From Methanolobus tindarius DSM 2278 (GTDB lineage Archaea > Halobacteriota > Methanosarcinia > Methanosarcinales > Methanosarcinaceae): a DNA stretch of 64,000 nucleotides. The notes below the pieces were generated by a model that was not told the DNA's origin, made no database searches, and saw nothing but the letters and a program-made list of their open reading frames with translations. Shown piece after piece: positions 18,896 to 28,066 of this stretch. A program made the position numbers and the translations under genes. Numbering within the stretch: the stretch's first letter is position 1; every line of letters starts with the position of its first letter. The stretch lies in contig NZ_AZAJ01000001.1 of NCBI RefSeq assembly GCF_000504205.1, positions 1,028,879 to 1,092,878 of the forward strand, read 5' to 3'.

Positions 18896-20545
18896 ATGAC
18901 TGATAACGATAAGACTAATTTTGAAACAGCATGTCGCAAAATACTTGACATGGTGCTGGATGGCACCATTAAAGATGAGAAAGAGCTCAATAATTCCAAG
19001 AAAAAAATAGCAAAGGAGTTTCGCCTTTCCACCCTTCCAAAAAATGCTGACATCATTATATCAGGAAATGATAACGAGCAAGAAATTGTCAGGGCTGTTC
19101 TTCAGCGCAAACCGGTGCGAACAATTTCAGGCGTTGCAGTAATTGCTGCGATGACATCGCCTGCACCATGTCCTCACGGAATATGCGTTCCATGTCCCGG
19201 AGGACCTAATTCTGAATTCCATTCACCACAGAGTTACATGGGAAGGGAACCTTCCACCATGCGAGCCATACAGTTTGAATACGACCCGTATAAAATTGTA
19301 ACAAACAGATTGACCCAGCTAAAACAGATAGGACATGAGGTAAAAAAAGCCGAACTGATAGTCATGGGAGGTACATTTTCCGCAAGGCCAATAGATTATC
19401 AGGAATGGTACGCAAAACGCTGTCTTGAAGCCATGAATGATTTTTATGGAGATTCATGGAGGCAGGAAGCAAATCCAATTGGTAAAACTATTCCATATTA
19501 CACCATAGAGGACGTGCAGAAAGCAAATGAGACTGCAGAGGTGAAGAACACCGGAATTACCTTTGAGACACGTCCGGACTGGGCTAAAACACACCACATA
19601 GACAAGATGCTTGAACTTGGTGCCACCAAAGTAGAGATTGGTGTCCAGAGTACTTATGATTTCATACTTGAGAGAATGAAACGCGGACACACAGTTGCTG
19701 AAAGCATTGAAGCTAACAGGATACTTAGGGACAGCGCACTGAAGGTAGGATTCCACATGATGCCAGGACTTCCTGGAACAGACATAGAAATGGACATCAG
19801 GAATTTCAAACGACTTTTTGATGAGCCGGGATTCAGACCTGATTACCTGAAAATATATCCGACTCTGGTTACTGAAGGTACTGAACTTCACAGAATGTGG
19901 AAAGAAGGAAAATACCAAGCTATTGGAGACGACGAAGCAACACTGATGCTTTCGGAAATTAAATCATTCATCCCTAAATGGGTCAGATTACAACGTATAC
20001 AAAGAGATATTCCATCACCGCAGATACTTGCAGGTGTAAGGAAAAGTAACATACGACAGCTAGCACACGAACATCTGGAAGAGCATGGAGGTAAGTGCCG
20101 CTGTATCAGATGCCGTGAAGTCGGGCATAACATGCTAAAAGGAAATGAACCTGATATTGAGAACATAGAACTAACTGTTGAATCATACGAATGTTGTGGT
20201 GGACAGGAACACTTTATTGCCTTTGAAGACATTGAAAAGGACATCCTTATAGGATTTTTAAGATTAAGATTCCCGGCAAGACCACACCGTGAAGAGCTTT
20301 CCGGTGCAGCACTTGTAAGAGAACTACACATATACGGATCAACCGTAGCTGTGGGTAAAGAAGCCGGCATGAATGACTGGCAACACAGAGGCTATGGCAG
20401 AGAGTTAATTACACATGCAGAAGAGCTTGCAAGAGATGCAGGATACAATAAACTTGCCATAATAAGTGGTATAGGTGTTCGTGGTTACTATAAGAAGGTA
20501 GGCTATGAACTTGAAAAAGCATACATGGTAAAAAGCTTGCTGTGA
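18896..20545 (+). CDS. elp3: Elp3-type tRNA uridine-34 modification enzyme (radical SAM/acetyltransferase)
   Basis: Elp3 uses a radical SAM cluster and acetyl-CoA to make 5-carboxymethyluridine derivatives at tRNA wobble U34. In the 549-residue protein the 4Fe-4S motif CPHGICVPCPGG is near residue 94, the radical SAM barrel fills about 75-380, a cysteine-rich CRCIRCREVGH segment near 400 matches the zinc-binding linker, and the GNAT acetyltransferase domain occupies about 430-549 (NDWQHRGYGRELI). Full length. It ends the secF-secD-rfcS2 cluster with a 16-base spacing and probably shares its transcript. Confidence 0.95.
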   Translation: MTDNDKTNFETACRKILDMVLDGTIKDEKELNNSKKKIAKEFRLSTLPKNADIIISGNDNEQEIVRAVLQRKPVRTISGVAVIAAMTSPAPCPHGICVPCPGGPNSEFHSPQSYMGREPSTMRAIQFEYDPYKIVTNRLTQLKQIGHEVKKAELIVMGGTFSARPIDYQEWYAKRCLEAMNDFYGDSWRQEANPIGKTIPYYTIEDVQKANETAEVKNTGITFETRPDWAKTHHIDKMLELGATKVEIGVQSTYDFILERMKRGHTVAESIEANRILRDSALKVGFHMMPGLPGTDIEMDIRNFKRLFDEPGFRPDYLKIYPTLVTEGTELHRMWKEGKYQAIGDDEATLMLSEIKSFIPKWVRLQRIQRDIPSPQILAGVRKSNIRQLAHEHLEEHGGKCRCIRCREVGHNMLKGNEPDIENIELTVESYECCGGQEHFIAFEDIEKDILIGFLRLRFPARPHREELSGAALVRELHIYGSTVAVGKEAGMNDWQHRGYGRELITHAEELARDAGYNKLAIISGIGVRGYYKKVGYELEKAYMVKSLL

Positions 20546-20586
20546 AACTTGACCAGAAAGTTTTATTAGTGATTATGACGGATAAT

Positions 20587-20596
20587 TGTATATACA
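20587..20596 (+). promoter_or_regulatory. TATA box of the HTH gene at 20650
   Basis: TGTATATACA at 20587-20596 would place transcription start near 20618, about 30 bases before the TTG start with GGAG in the leader. Confidence 0.4.
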
Positions 20597-20649
20597 AACA
20601 AACATAGAATAGTTGAAAATTCCGATGATTAAATGCAGGAGACAAAATA

Positions 20650-21009
20650 TTGGACTCTGAACTCCTTGAACAGATTGTCACCAATTTAAAAGACATTAAT
20701 TCCAAACTTGACAAGCTCATAGTACAGGTTGATAACAGGGACGAACAGATCAGCGAAAAAGAAAGAATCATGGCTGATTCCCTGGACGTTATCACATTGT
20801 TGTCCCTTCCCGACCATCTTAGGACAACTGCCACAACATTATTTGAGATTGGACCTGCAACGGCAGATGAGATCTCAAAAATAACAAATAAAGAAAGAGC
20901 AGTTGAAAGTAACTATCTTAACCAGCTTGTCAGAATGAACCATGTACGGAAATACAGAGAAGGAAGGAAAGTATATTTCCGTATCAACGATAGCTTAAAG
21001 AAAAAATAA
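20650..21009 (+). CDS. winged-helix DNA-binding protein with N-terminal coiled coil
   Basis: A 119-residue putative regulator. Residues 1-40 are heptad-like and charged (likely dimerising coiled coil); residues 48-115 form a winged helix (LPDHLRTTATTLFEIGPATA, then NYLNQLVRMNHVRKYREGRK, wing KVYFRIND). Start is the TTG at 20650, eight bases after GGAG (20638-20641); no ATG gives a complete N-terminus. It precedes the ParA/MinD-like gene in the same direction, 77 bases away. Targets unknown. Confidence 0.8.
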   Translation: MDSELLEQIVTNLKDINSKLDKLIVQVDNRDEQISEKERIMADSLDVITLLSLPDHLRTTATTLFEIGPATADEISKITNKERAVESNYLNQLVRMNHVRKYREGRKVYFRINDSLKKK

Positions 21010-21086
21010 TATATGATGAGATAGATGCTAATTTCTGCATATATGAAATATTGATATACCCTAATTGAACTAATCAATGAATTAAC

Positions 21087-21833
21087 ATGACACTCACATT
21101 AGCAATCCATTCTTCCAAAGGCGGTACAGGGAAAACCAGTATTGCAATGAACCTAGCAGTTGCTTTTGCATCTACCGGGAAAAACACGTGTCTTATAGAT
21201 CTTGATCTTAGAGGACCGTCACTCTGCTCAATGTTTGAGCCTAAAACCCATTTCTGGATTAATGATTTCCTTTCAGGGAAATGCAATATAAATGACACAC
21301 TTACAGATGTCAAAGGCGAAATGGGAACTGAAGCTCATATGTACCTTAGTTTTTCAAACCCGGATATCAGAGAGATAAGAGATCTGGTAAGTAAAGATCG
21401 TGACTGGCAGGCAAGTGCCCTTAAAGCTCTAATGAACGGAAAGAGAGAACTTTCAGAAAAGGATCTTGATGTAATAATATTCGACACCAGTCCGGGAGTG
21501 GAATATGAGTCAATTAATGCAGTGGCAGCATCTGATATGGTAATCATAGTACACAATGATACCAATGCCTGTACCAGCTGTACAGAACAGCTTATAAACG
21601 GAGTTTATTCCCTTCTTGATAAAAAATGTGGCATTATTGACAACATGTCCCATCGTAATATAATCGACATAATCGATACTAAAAGATACGGAGTCCCTGT
21701 TCTTGCAACAATTCCATGTATGTGTGAGATTGCAACCCGAAGCAAGGATGAAATCCTTGTCCATACAGAGCCGGAACATCTGTTCTCAAAGAGCATTTTT
21801 TCTATAAAAGAAAAGATCGAAGCAATGAAGTGA
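21087..21833 (+). CDS. ParA/MinD-family ATPase
   Basis: A P-loop ATPase of the SIMIBI class that moves or places cell components or matures proteins. The 248-residue protein has the deviant Walker A KGGTGKTS (residues 11-18), LIDLDLRGPS near 37 and FDTSPGVE near 133. A CTSCTE motif near residue 158 lies where the MinD-like proteins CooC and related maturation ATPases carry a dimer-interface metal site, so a metal-linked role is possible. No ParB or cell-division partner is adjacent. Function beyond the family is not known. Confidence 0.85.
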   Translation: MTLTLAIHSSKGGTGKTSIAMNLAVAFASTGKNTCLIDLDLRGPSLCSMFEPKTHFWINDFLSGKCNINDTLTDVKGEMGTEAHMYLSFSNPDIREIRDLVSKDRDWQASALKALMNGKRELSEKDLDVIIFDTSPGVEYESINAVAASDMVIIVHNDTNACTSCTEQLINGVYSLLDKKCGIIDNMSHRNIIDIIDTKRYGVPVLATIPCMCEIATRSKDEILVHTEPEHLFSKSIFSIKEKIEAMK

Positions 21834-21852
21834 TTATTACTTCAATACATCT

Positions 21853-22713
21853 CTATTTTTCATCATTTTTCAGTATATCGAGAACATCATTCTTGATATA
21901 TTCATCCAGATCACGGGATTTACGGTCATTTATATCGCTTTCAATATCCCCTGATGAAAGCAGAATATCCTTGAAAACAACTATTAACACATATACAAGA
22001 AATGCCGGGAAGAATGCAAGAATGGTTCTTTCCACAGGATAAACCAATATGACCGATTTATAAGCACTTGCCGGAAGATCATATAATAGATGATACGATA
22101 TGCTGCCTGCCATGTGGTCCGTGAGAACCCCGAGCAATGAGGCAAAAAATAAAGAGACAAAGATAAATAGCCTTGAAGTGATGCTTTTTTTAAGAATTAG
22201 CCTGTCAAAATACACAAATGCTCCAAGTACAAGCAGGTGATACCAGGGATACAAGTATGCAGTCCTGCCTACATCAAATAAGTACCATATACAAATAAGT
22301 CCAAAGAAAATTGCCTTTGCAGCCTTGTGCTCCCTGTTGACAATAAGACCTGAAACTATCGAAGTCATTGCATTAAAGATCAGTGAGAGTAGCGAAAATG
22401 TACTCATTGTAAAAAACGTTCCAGCACTTATTTTGTACAATGAAAATCCAGATAGCGTTATGAGGGCACCCCAGAAAGGTCCGAATAACATACCATTAAG
22501 TGCACTGAAAGAGACAGTGGAACTTATCTGAACATTGTCGATACCAGCTACTTCCATAAAATCAGGCATGTATATGGAAAAATAGGTTAAAACTATGCCA
22601 AATGCAATGTAAACTACTTTTACATCATTTTTTACCCTTAATTTTGGCAACAGTTTAGGATACACGTCTCTTAAAATGGAAGCGTATTTATATAAGCTTT
22701 TACATCCAAACAA
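21853..22713 (-). CDS. multi-spanning membrane protein, possibly ECF S-component-like
   Basis: A 286-residue integral membrane protein with about seven hydrophobic segments and a charged C-terminal tail (from about 250). The stretch FSALNGMLFGPFWGALITLS (about 78-97) resembles the substrate-binding S-component signature of ECF transporters, but the protein is longer than typical S-components and no ECF ATPase or EcfT gene is near. It converges on the ParA/MinD gene. Assigned only as a membrane protein. Confidence 0.7.
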   Translation of the reverse strand: MFGCKSLYKYASILRDVYPKLLPKLRVKNDVKVVYIAFGIVLTYFSIYMPDFMEVAGIDNVQISSTVSFSALNGMLFGPFWGALITLSGFSLYKISAGTFFTMSTFSLLSLIFNAMTSIVSGLIVNREHKAAKAIFFGLICIWYLFDVGRTAYLYPWYHLLVLGAFVYFDRLILKKSITSRLFIFVSLFFASLLGVLTDHMAGSISYHLLYDLPASAYKSVILVYPVERTILAFFPAFLVYVLIVVFKDILLSSGDIESDINDRKSRDLDEYIKNDVLDILKNDEK

Positions 22714-23206
22714 AACTGAGTAACTAAAAATAGGCCGTTACCTATTTCTTTTTGCAATCAGAAAAAATAGTAAAGAATCAGAGTTGTATATACATCGAAA
22801 TCACAAATGAACTGTACACATATAATACAAATACACACAAACTTAGTTGTTCACAGACAACAGTAATTTTTTTATCGGGCAACTTAATATTACCACTATT
22901 CATCACAAAATATAAAAAAACTATTTTTTAGTAAAATATAAAAAAATAGAAAAATACCATTAAAAAAACAAGCACATACAGTACAAATAAAAAAGATAAG
23001 AAGTTATGAGTAACGGTTTTGCACGTAAATCACAGTGTCAAAAAACTAAGTAATTATATTATTAAGCTACTTTATACCATCAATATAACGTTATATCAGC
23101 AACCTTTAAATAAAAGTTTGTATATACACTAATTTTTAGAGAGTAAATTTCTCAACTATAAGCAATAAAAATTGCAAAAAAACGCAAAAAAAAAGGAAGG
23201 TAAAAC
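22714..23206. other. 493-base AT-rich region upstream of the DUF1699-like gene
   Basis: No coding sequence seen. It carries many A-runs and two similar TATA-like elements, TTGTATATACATC (22784-22796) and TTTGTATATACAC (near 23117-23129), 330 bases apart. The second would serve the gene at 23207 with a leader of about 60 bases; the first faces the same way and could start a long leader or a separate small RNA. Confidence 0.4.
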
Positions 23207-23605
23207 ATGAAAATCAGAGTTGTAAGTTCAAAGGAAGAGATCAATTCACTTGGCCCAAACGAAGAGATTATTCACCTCGCATTCAGACCATCAAACACGG
23301 ACATCTTTTCACTTATAATGAAATGTCCAAATGTAAAGGCACTCCACATCCCAAGCTCATATAAGAGAACCATCTCAAACTCCGCAAAAATGTACCTTGA
23401 GATGCAGGGAATTGAGCTCCTTGAAGGAGACGTATGGGGACACAGAAAGGACATCAACGAGTACTCTGAAGTTTCACAGAGTGTGTATGACCGTATTGCA
23501 CAGTACAAGCAGGACGGCCTTTCAGACGAAGACGTAGAAGACAAGATGATCAGGGAAACAAGACTTAGCCCGGATTTTGTCAAGTTCCTCGTAAAACAGG
23601 GATAA
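23207..23605 (+). CDS. DUF1699-family protein
   Basis: A 132-residue soluble protein whose sequence (MKIRVVSSKEEI start, IHLAFRPSNTDIF near 23, CPNVKALHIPSSYKRTISNS near 44, DVWGHRKDINEYSE near 84) matches my memory of the highly conserved Methanosarcina-type DUF1699 family; the function is unknown, although a winged-helix-like C-terminus (LSDEDVEDKMIRETRLSPDF) suggests nucleic-acid binding. GGAAGGT precedes the ATG. The long upstream region, strong ribosome binding site, good codon use and clear terminator suggest high expression. Confidence 0.85.
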   Translation: MKIRVVSSKEEINSLGPNEEIIHLAFRPSNTDIFSLIMKCPNVKALHIPSSYKRTISNSAKMYLEMQGIELLEGDVWGHRKDINEYSEVSQSVYDRIAQYKQDGLSDEDVEDKMIRETRLSPDFVKFLVKQG

Positions 23606-23617
23606 ACACTTACTCAC

Positions 23618-23652
23618 TTCCGGCTAAAGCCGGAAAACTCTTTTCTTTATTA
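23618..23652 (+). terminator. terminator of the DUF1699-like gene
   Basis: TTCCGGC (23618-23624) and GCCGGAA (23629-23635) form a perfect 7-bp stem with loop TAAA, followed by a T-rich run. Confidence 0.75.
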
Positions 23653-23684
23653 CTTTTAATAAACAAACGTACAGCAATTAACTT

Positions 23685-24116
23685 TTAGCTGTAAGAATTC
23701 TCGCCGTAAATCTGGACAAACACTTTTCTGGAACGTGGCCGGTTATCCATATCCACCAGAATAATCTGCTGCCATGTACCAAGAAGCAGCTTACCATCTA
23801 TTAGTGGAAATGACTCACCCTGCCCGATAAAAGAAGCACGTATGTGAGAATGTCCATTTCCATCATGCCATTTCTCATTATGCTGATATACAATTCCTTC
23901 AGGAGCAAGTCTTTCAAGAGCAGCCTTCAGATCATGTACAAGTCCGGGCTCATATTCTATTGTAGTTATAGCAGAAGTCGAGCCAGGAACATAAACAAGA
24001 ACAATACCATCGCTCAGACCTGATGAGTTCACAATGTCTGAAACCTCAGGTGTTATATCAATAATATCTGCATTTCCTTTTGTATCTATAGTAAAGCTTG
24101 CGCTGTAAACTGCCAA
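23685..24116 (-). CDS. YjbQ/UPF0047 family protein
   Basis: A 143-residue protein of the widespread YjbQ family, some members of which have weak thiamine-phosphate synthase activity; the cellular role is unsettled. Family landmarks are GIVLVYVPGSTSAITTIEYE (about 37-56), EKWHDGNGHSHIRASFIG (about 81-98) and LLLGTWQQIILVD (about 110-122). The His-rich loop is the probable metal or ligand site. It follows the small membrane-protein gene at 24127 by ten bases on the same strand. Confidence 0.9.
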   Translation of the reverse strand: MAVYSASFTIDTKGNADIIDITPEVSDIVNSSGLSDGIVLVYVPGSTSAITTIEYEPGLVHDLKAALERLAPEGIVYQHNEKWHDGNGHSHIRASFIGQGESFPLIDGKLLLGTWQQIILVDMDNRPRSRKVFVQIYGENSYS

Positions 24117-24126
24117 TTATCAGGCC

Positions 24127-24312
24127 TCACTGCATTTCATTCAGTTTCAAACCAATGACGGACATAACAAGTATGAACACCACAAGCGACACAATAAATC
24201 CGTATTCCTGAGTGATAGAATCCCTCATCATGTGTGAAAGAGCAAACATTATTATCAATAGTATTACTGAACCTATTGAAGATATGATTTCCAGATTTTT
24301 CTTAGTCATCAT
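24127..24312 (-). CDS. small two-helix membrane protein
   Basis: A 61-residue protein with two hydrophobic segments (about 9-27 and 37-56) and charged ends; no known family. The next in-frame ATG is the second codon, so the start may be 24309. It precedes yjbQ by ten bases, which supports a two-gene operon. Short, so moderate certainty. Confidence 0.5.
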   Translation of the reverse strand: MMTKKNLEIISSIGSVILLIIMFALSHMMRDSITQEYGFIVSLVVFILVMSVIGLKLNEMQ

Positions 24313-24459
24313 TGCTAATTAAGTAAAGATATACATGAATCTATCGAACAACAGGAAAGTTTCAGTTGGTTTAATGAGATGATACGAATACTTTCACCCT
24401 ACAGTGCAATCTTAAATATAACATTAAAAATAATATAATTCAAAAAACGTGATCAACCA

Positions 24460-24957
24460 ATGACAGAATTTGAAAGGGAACTTGTCAAGTCATTTAACGC
24501 ATTCTTCGAAGAAAACAAAATGAAAGGTGTAGCCTACCGCCTGAAACAACACAGGTTCACTTCACAATTTCTGGACGTTCTTGTAGATTCGCTTGACCCT
24601 GACCACTACATGGGAATCGAATGCAAAAGCATATCAGTAGATAAAGGTGCAAAGGCGCTTTATTTCACACAGCATTTCACAACAGATAAGAACGGTGTGC
24701 ACCAGATAGATAGAATATCTGATTTCCTTTTAAAATCCGGAAGGACGGGATTTCTCGCAGTGGAACTTAGAATGGGCGTAGGACGTACACGGGAAGCATA
24801 TATGATCCCATGGACCGAACTGTGCCGCAGATATCACGATGAAGACACTGCAAAAGTTACAGTTGAAGAGATTCAGGCATATCCCCGGATTGAAAGAGAG
24901 AGCAATAAGTACCTGATAGACCCAAAAGGATGGAAGAAACTCAGGTTGGTACAATAA
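24460..24957 (+). CDS. Hjc-like PD-(D/E)XK nuclease
   Basis: A 165-residue protein with the core of the archaeal Holliday junction resolvase/PD-(D/E)XK fold: an N-terminal helix (MTEFERELVKSFNAFFEE), then FLDVLVDS with the catalytic Asp near 39 and MGIECKSIS with the E-x-K pair near 56-58, then a conserved beta strand. It is longer than typical Hjc (about 120-130 residues), so the exact substrate is uncertain. GTGATC lies at good distance before the ATG. It is followed ten bases later by a RecJ-like gene, suggesting a joint role in recombination or repair. Confidence 0.8.
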   Translation: MTEFERELVKSFNAFFEENKMKGVAYRLKQHRFTSQFLDVLVDSLDPDHYMGIECKSISVDKGAKALYFTQHFTTDKNGVHQIDRISDFLLKSGRTGFLAVELRMGVGRTREAYMIPWTELCRRYHDEDTAKVTVEEIQAYPRIERESNKYLIDPKGWKKLRLVQ

Positions 24958-24967
24958 GAGGATAAAA

Positions 24968-26344
24968 ATGTCTGAAACAATGGTAATGATGGCAGATAGA
25001 GCCAGGGAATGTGCTGAAGAGATAAGAAAATACGATGAGGTGCAGCTGTTATCACATATCGATGCAGATGGGATTACTTCAGGAGCCATCATTGCAAAAG
25101 CCCTCGAAAGAGCAGGCATAGGATATGATATGATGTTTGTCAAGCAGCTTGACGAAACAATTGTAAAAGAGATTGCAGATATCAATCCTGAACTTACCAT
25201 TTTCACAGACCTTGGAAGCGGTCAACTGGAACACATTGCAAACTACGGAGTTCACGCAATTGTTTCAGACCACCACAGACCACAGGGAGACACAAAATTC
25301 CACCTCAATCCCCATCTTTTCGGAGCTAACGGCTCTTATGAAATAAGCGGATCAGGCACCACATTCATACTTGCAACCCAGCTTGGGAATAATCGTGACC
25401 TTGCAGACCTTGCCATTGTAGGGTGTGTCGGAGACATGCAATACAGGAAATATGGTAAACTTGTCAGCCTTAACAAAATGATACTGGATGCAAATCCCGA
25501 AGTAATAGCATCTGTTACAGATATTTCACTTTTCGGGAAACAGACAAGACCTGTTTACAAAATGTTACAGTTTTCATCAGACCCTTTCATCCCGAGACTT
25601 ACAGGTAACGAAGATGCATGTATTGATTTTCTGGCAAATGTAGGCCTGCAGTTTGCAAACGATGAAAAGTGGAGAAGATGGATAGATCTTTCCGAGGATG
25701 AAAAGAAAAATGTTACATCATCCCTCCTGCAACATGCAATGCAGAGCGGCATGTCTTCCTACAATATTAGCCGGCTTGTCTCAGAAGGCTACATCCTGCT
25801 TTCAGAACAGGAAGGCACTGAAATGAGAGATGCAAGTGAGTATTCAACACTACTTAACGCGACCGGAAGATACATGCAGGCTGAAGTTGGAATGCAAGTG
25901 TGCATGGGAGACCGGGATGAAGCATATATAGGAGCCCAGGATCTGCTTCATACCCACCGCAAGAATCTTGTTGACGGACTTAATTTTGTAAAGGATAATG
26001 GAATCACAAAGCTTTCCCACATGCAGTATTTTGATGCAGGAAGCACAATTCCGGAAACAATAGTAGGAATTGTGGCAGGGATGAGTCATTCTTCTGCAGG
26101 TAACCGCAAATTACCGATAATAGCCTTTGCAGACAAAGATGACGGCTATAAAGTTTCAGCAAGGGGAACCCAGGAACTCATAAACAGAGGACTTAACCTT
26201 GCAGAAGCATTGAGTATTGTATGCCAGGAACTAGGAGGAGCTGGCGGCGGACATGACATTGCTGCCGGAGCTACAGTACCATTTGGTAAAAAAGAAGAGT
26301 TTATCCAGAAACTTAACGCGGCAATCGCCGCCCAGTTAAGCTGA
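24968..26344 (+). CDS. RecJ-like DHH/DHHA1 phosphoesterase
   Basis: A single-strand-specific nuclease or nuclease-like protein of the archaeal RecJ/GAN/Cdc45 superfamily that joins DNA repair or the replisome. The 458-residue protein has the DHH motifs in order: SHIDADGITSGAI (near 30), FTDLGSG (near 79), SDHHRPQ (near 99) and a GCVGD segment (near 154), and a DHHA1 end with GGAGGGHDIAAGATVP (about 422-437). All catalytic Asp/His positions are present, so it is likely active. Coupled to the Hjc-like gene just upstream. Confidence 0.88.
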   Translation: MSETMVMMADRARECAEEIRKYDEVQLLSHIDADGITSGAIIAKALERAGIGYDMMFVKQLDETIVKEIADINPELTIFTDLGSGQLEHIANYGVHAIVSDHHRPQGDTKFHLNPHLFGANGSYEISGSGTTFILATQLGNNRDLADLAIVGCVGDMQYRKYGKLVSLNKMILDANPEVIASVTDISLFGKQTRPVYKMLQFSSDPFIPRLTGNEDACIDFLANVGLQFANDEKWRRWIDLSEDEKKNVTSSLLQHAMQSGMSSYNISRLVSEGYILLSEQEGTEMRDASEYSTLLNATGRYMQAEVGMQVCMGDRDEAYIGAQDLLHTHRKNLVDGLNFVKDNGITKLSHMQYFDAGSTIPETIVGIVAGMSHSSAGNRKLPIIAFADKDDGYKVSARGTQELINRGLNLAEALSIVCQELGGAGGGHDIAAGATVPFGKKEEFIQKLNAAIAAQLS

Positions 26345-26390
26345 AAGTGCAATTTAAAACTTAAAAGTTAAAAAACTATTTTAAACCACA

Positions 26391-27152
26391 TCAAACAAGA
26401 TCATTGATGTGGGATAACTTATTGATATCAATAAGAGTGGACATTGCATTTGTCCTGATAGGAATTCCGTGTTCCTGAACAATTGCCATCGGGTTGGTAC
26501 CGCCTATTACCACGATTCCGAGATGATCGCGTTCAACCGGAACATCAAGTATTCTGGTATTCGGCTCTCCAACCTCAAGAATTCCGTTTATTCCGGCATC
26601 CACCATATCAGCCAATGTGCTGTCGATTATATCCCTGGCAACCATGGGAGCCTCACGCAGGTTTGCAAGAATCTTCCCGGAACCGGTTTTAAGCATACTC
26701 ATTACGGAAGTCAGCTCCTGTGACATGAGAACCTCAAGAGGATCAATGGTAGTGCTCTGGTATGTCAGCACGTTTGTGAAACGAACAGGTTCACCGTCGC
26801 GAATCTCCACAAGACCTCCAAAACGTGGTTTTACCATGACACCGGCTTTAAGGAGAAGACCATCGATAGTAATGCTGCACACAGTTGCAAAACCAACCTC
26901 ATCTTCACCAATCTTCCTGTCACCTATCGAGTCCCCTTCATGGAGAATCTTAAGCAACGGACTTACAGAAAGCCCGCTATTGATGGCCATACTGAATATC
27001 TTGAGAACATCATCAAAGTCCTGTTTATCAATAAGTGAAAGGTTCACGATAACATCACCTTCCATTGTTTTAGGATTGAAGGTGGTTCTGAACATCAAGT
27101 CTTCTATTTTAGATGATGTGAACTGAATACGCTGGTTCCTCTGCAAAGACAT
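26391..27152 (-). CDS. NrpR-family nitrogen regulator lacking the HTH domain (NrpRII-like)
   Basis: A 253-residue protein formed by one NrpR regulatory domain (DUF128), the 2-oxoglutarate sensor of archaeal nitrogen control: [18 protein letters not shown] (about 120-137), [16 protein letters not shown], and [19 protein letters not shown] (near 215). No winged helix precedes it. In Methanosarcina NrpRI carries the DNA-binding domain and NrpRII is a separate NRD-only partner, which this resembles. The ATG at 27152 directly abuts GAGGT; the TTG at 27146 has better spacing. NrpRI is not in the window. Confidence 0.82.
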   Translation of the reverse strand: MSLQRNQRIQFTSSKIEDLMFRTTFNPKTMEGDVIVNLSLIDKQDFDDVLKIFSMAINSGLSVSPLLKILHEGDSIGDRKIGEDEVGFATVCSITIDGLLLKAGVMVKPRFGGLVEIRDGEPVRFTNVLTYQSTTIDPLEVLMSQELTSVMSMLKTGSGKILANLREAPMVARDIIDSTLADMVDAGINGILEVGEPNTRILDVPVERDHLGIVVIGGTNPMAIVQEHGIPIRTNAMSTLIDINKLSHINDLV

Positions 27153-27241
27153 ACCTCTACCGTTTTGTGACTGTTTTATCTCTAAGACTAGTAACTGCCA
27201 GACATTTATAGTTTCGCATAAGTTTAAAAAAGAGTAGAGAT

Positions 27242-27973
27242 TCAGACAGACGTCATTCTCCCGAATATCTCAGGGTGATCCTGTGGATGCACGAGGAAGT
27301 CAAGCTTTTCAATCTCTTTTACCATTACGTACATGTCAGTTCCGCAGAACAGATTGGCTTCTGGATAATCATGTGGTTTCTCATACCTGATCTCAGGCAC
27401 CGACGGATAATCAGGGTTCTTTATAAAACCATCCTTTAGCAGATAGTAAGCTCCACCTGATAGTTTCTTAATAGGCTCATACAAGGAAGAGAAATCCCTA
27501 CACACCCAGTTAGCCATTTTCAATGTTTCCTGTGAAGCATTGATGGTAATATGCCCGTAATCCGGCGGCACAAGAACAAGATCACCTGCTGTTGCCTCGC
27601 AGACAATCACATCCACAACCTTTCCATTCTCGGCTTTCTGGAGAAGATAAGTTGCCTTGCCTTCAAGAACCTGGTATAGTTCAGCATAAGATATATTGTG
27701 ACCTTCCACAGCCGGATGATAATGACCTGCTGTTTTAACATACTCGTCACCAAGCATTGCAGGTGGAATTATAGTAACATCATAACGAAGGCTGTTTTCA
27801 ACTATCTTTTTGTGATCGTTTTCATCTGCTGAAAGATCACGATACATGTAATAAAGTTCAATATTTTCCTGTGAACGCAGCCACTGCTGATCATGTACTA
27901 CTTCGTCCATGTCATGCAACATCCTGATATCAGGACTATGGCTTTTCCCGTAAAACTCCAGTTCTTTTCCCAT
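27242..27973 (-). CDS. pgi: archaeal cupin-type glucose-6-phosphate isomerase
   Basis: Interconverts glucose 6-phosphate and fructose 6-phosphate; a metal-dependent cupin unrelated to classical PGI. The 243-residue form has the cupin metal motif [18 protein letters not shown] (near residue 85) followed by [13 protein letters not shown], and a second cupin strand [18 protein letters not shown] (near 133). The start at 27973 ([12 protein letters not shown]) agrees with the family N-terminus and has GTGAT upstream; an upstream in-frame start at 28027 adds an 18-residue tail that is not expected. Confidence 0.9.
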   Translation of the reverse strand: MGKELEFYGKSHSPDIRMLHDMDEVVHDQQWLRSQENIELYYMYRDLSADENDHKKIVENSLRYDVTIIPPAMLGDEYVKTAGHYHPAVEGHNISYAELYQVLEGKATYLLQKAENGKVVDVIVCEATAGDLVLVPPDYGHITINASQETLKMANWVCRDFSSLYEPIKKLSGGAYYLLKDGFIKNPDYPSVPEIRYEKPHDYPEANLFCGTDMYVMVKEIEKLDFLVHPQDHPEIFGRMTSV

Positions 27974-28066
27974 ATAATCACACTTTATAATTTGCACAAA
28001 ATTCTTAGAATCAATATTGGAGCCCACAGTATTTATTTTTGCCGCAAATAGGTTAATTAGATTTAA

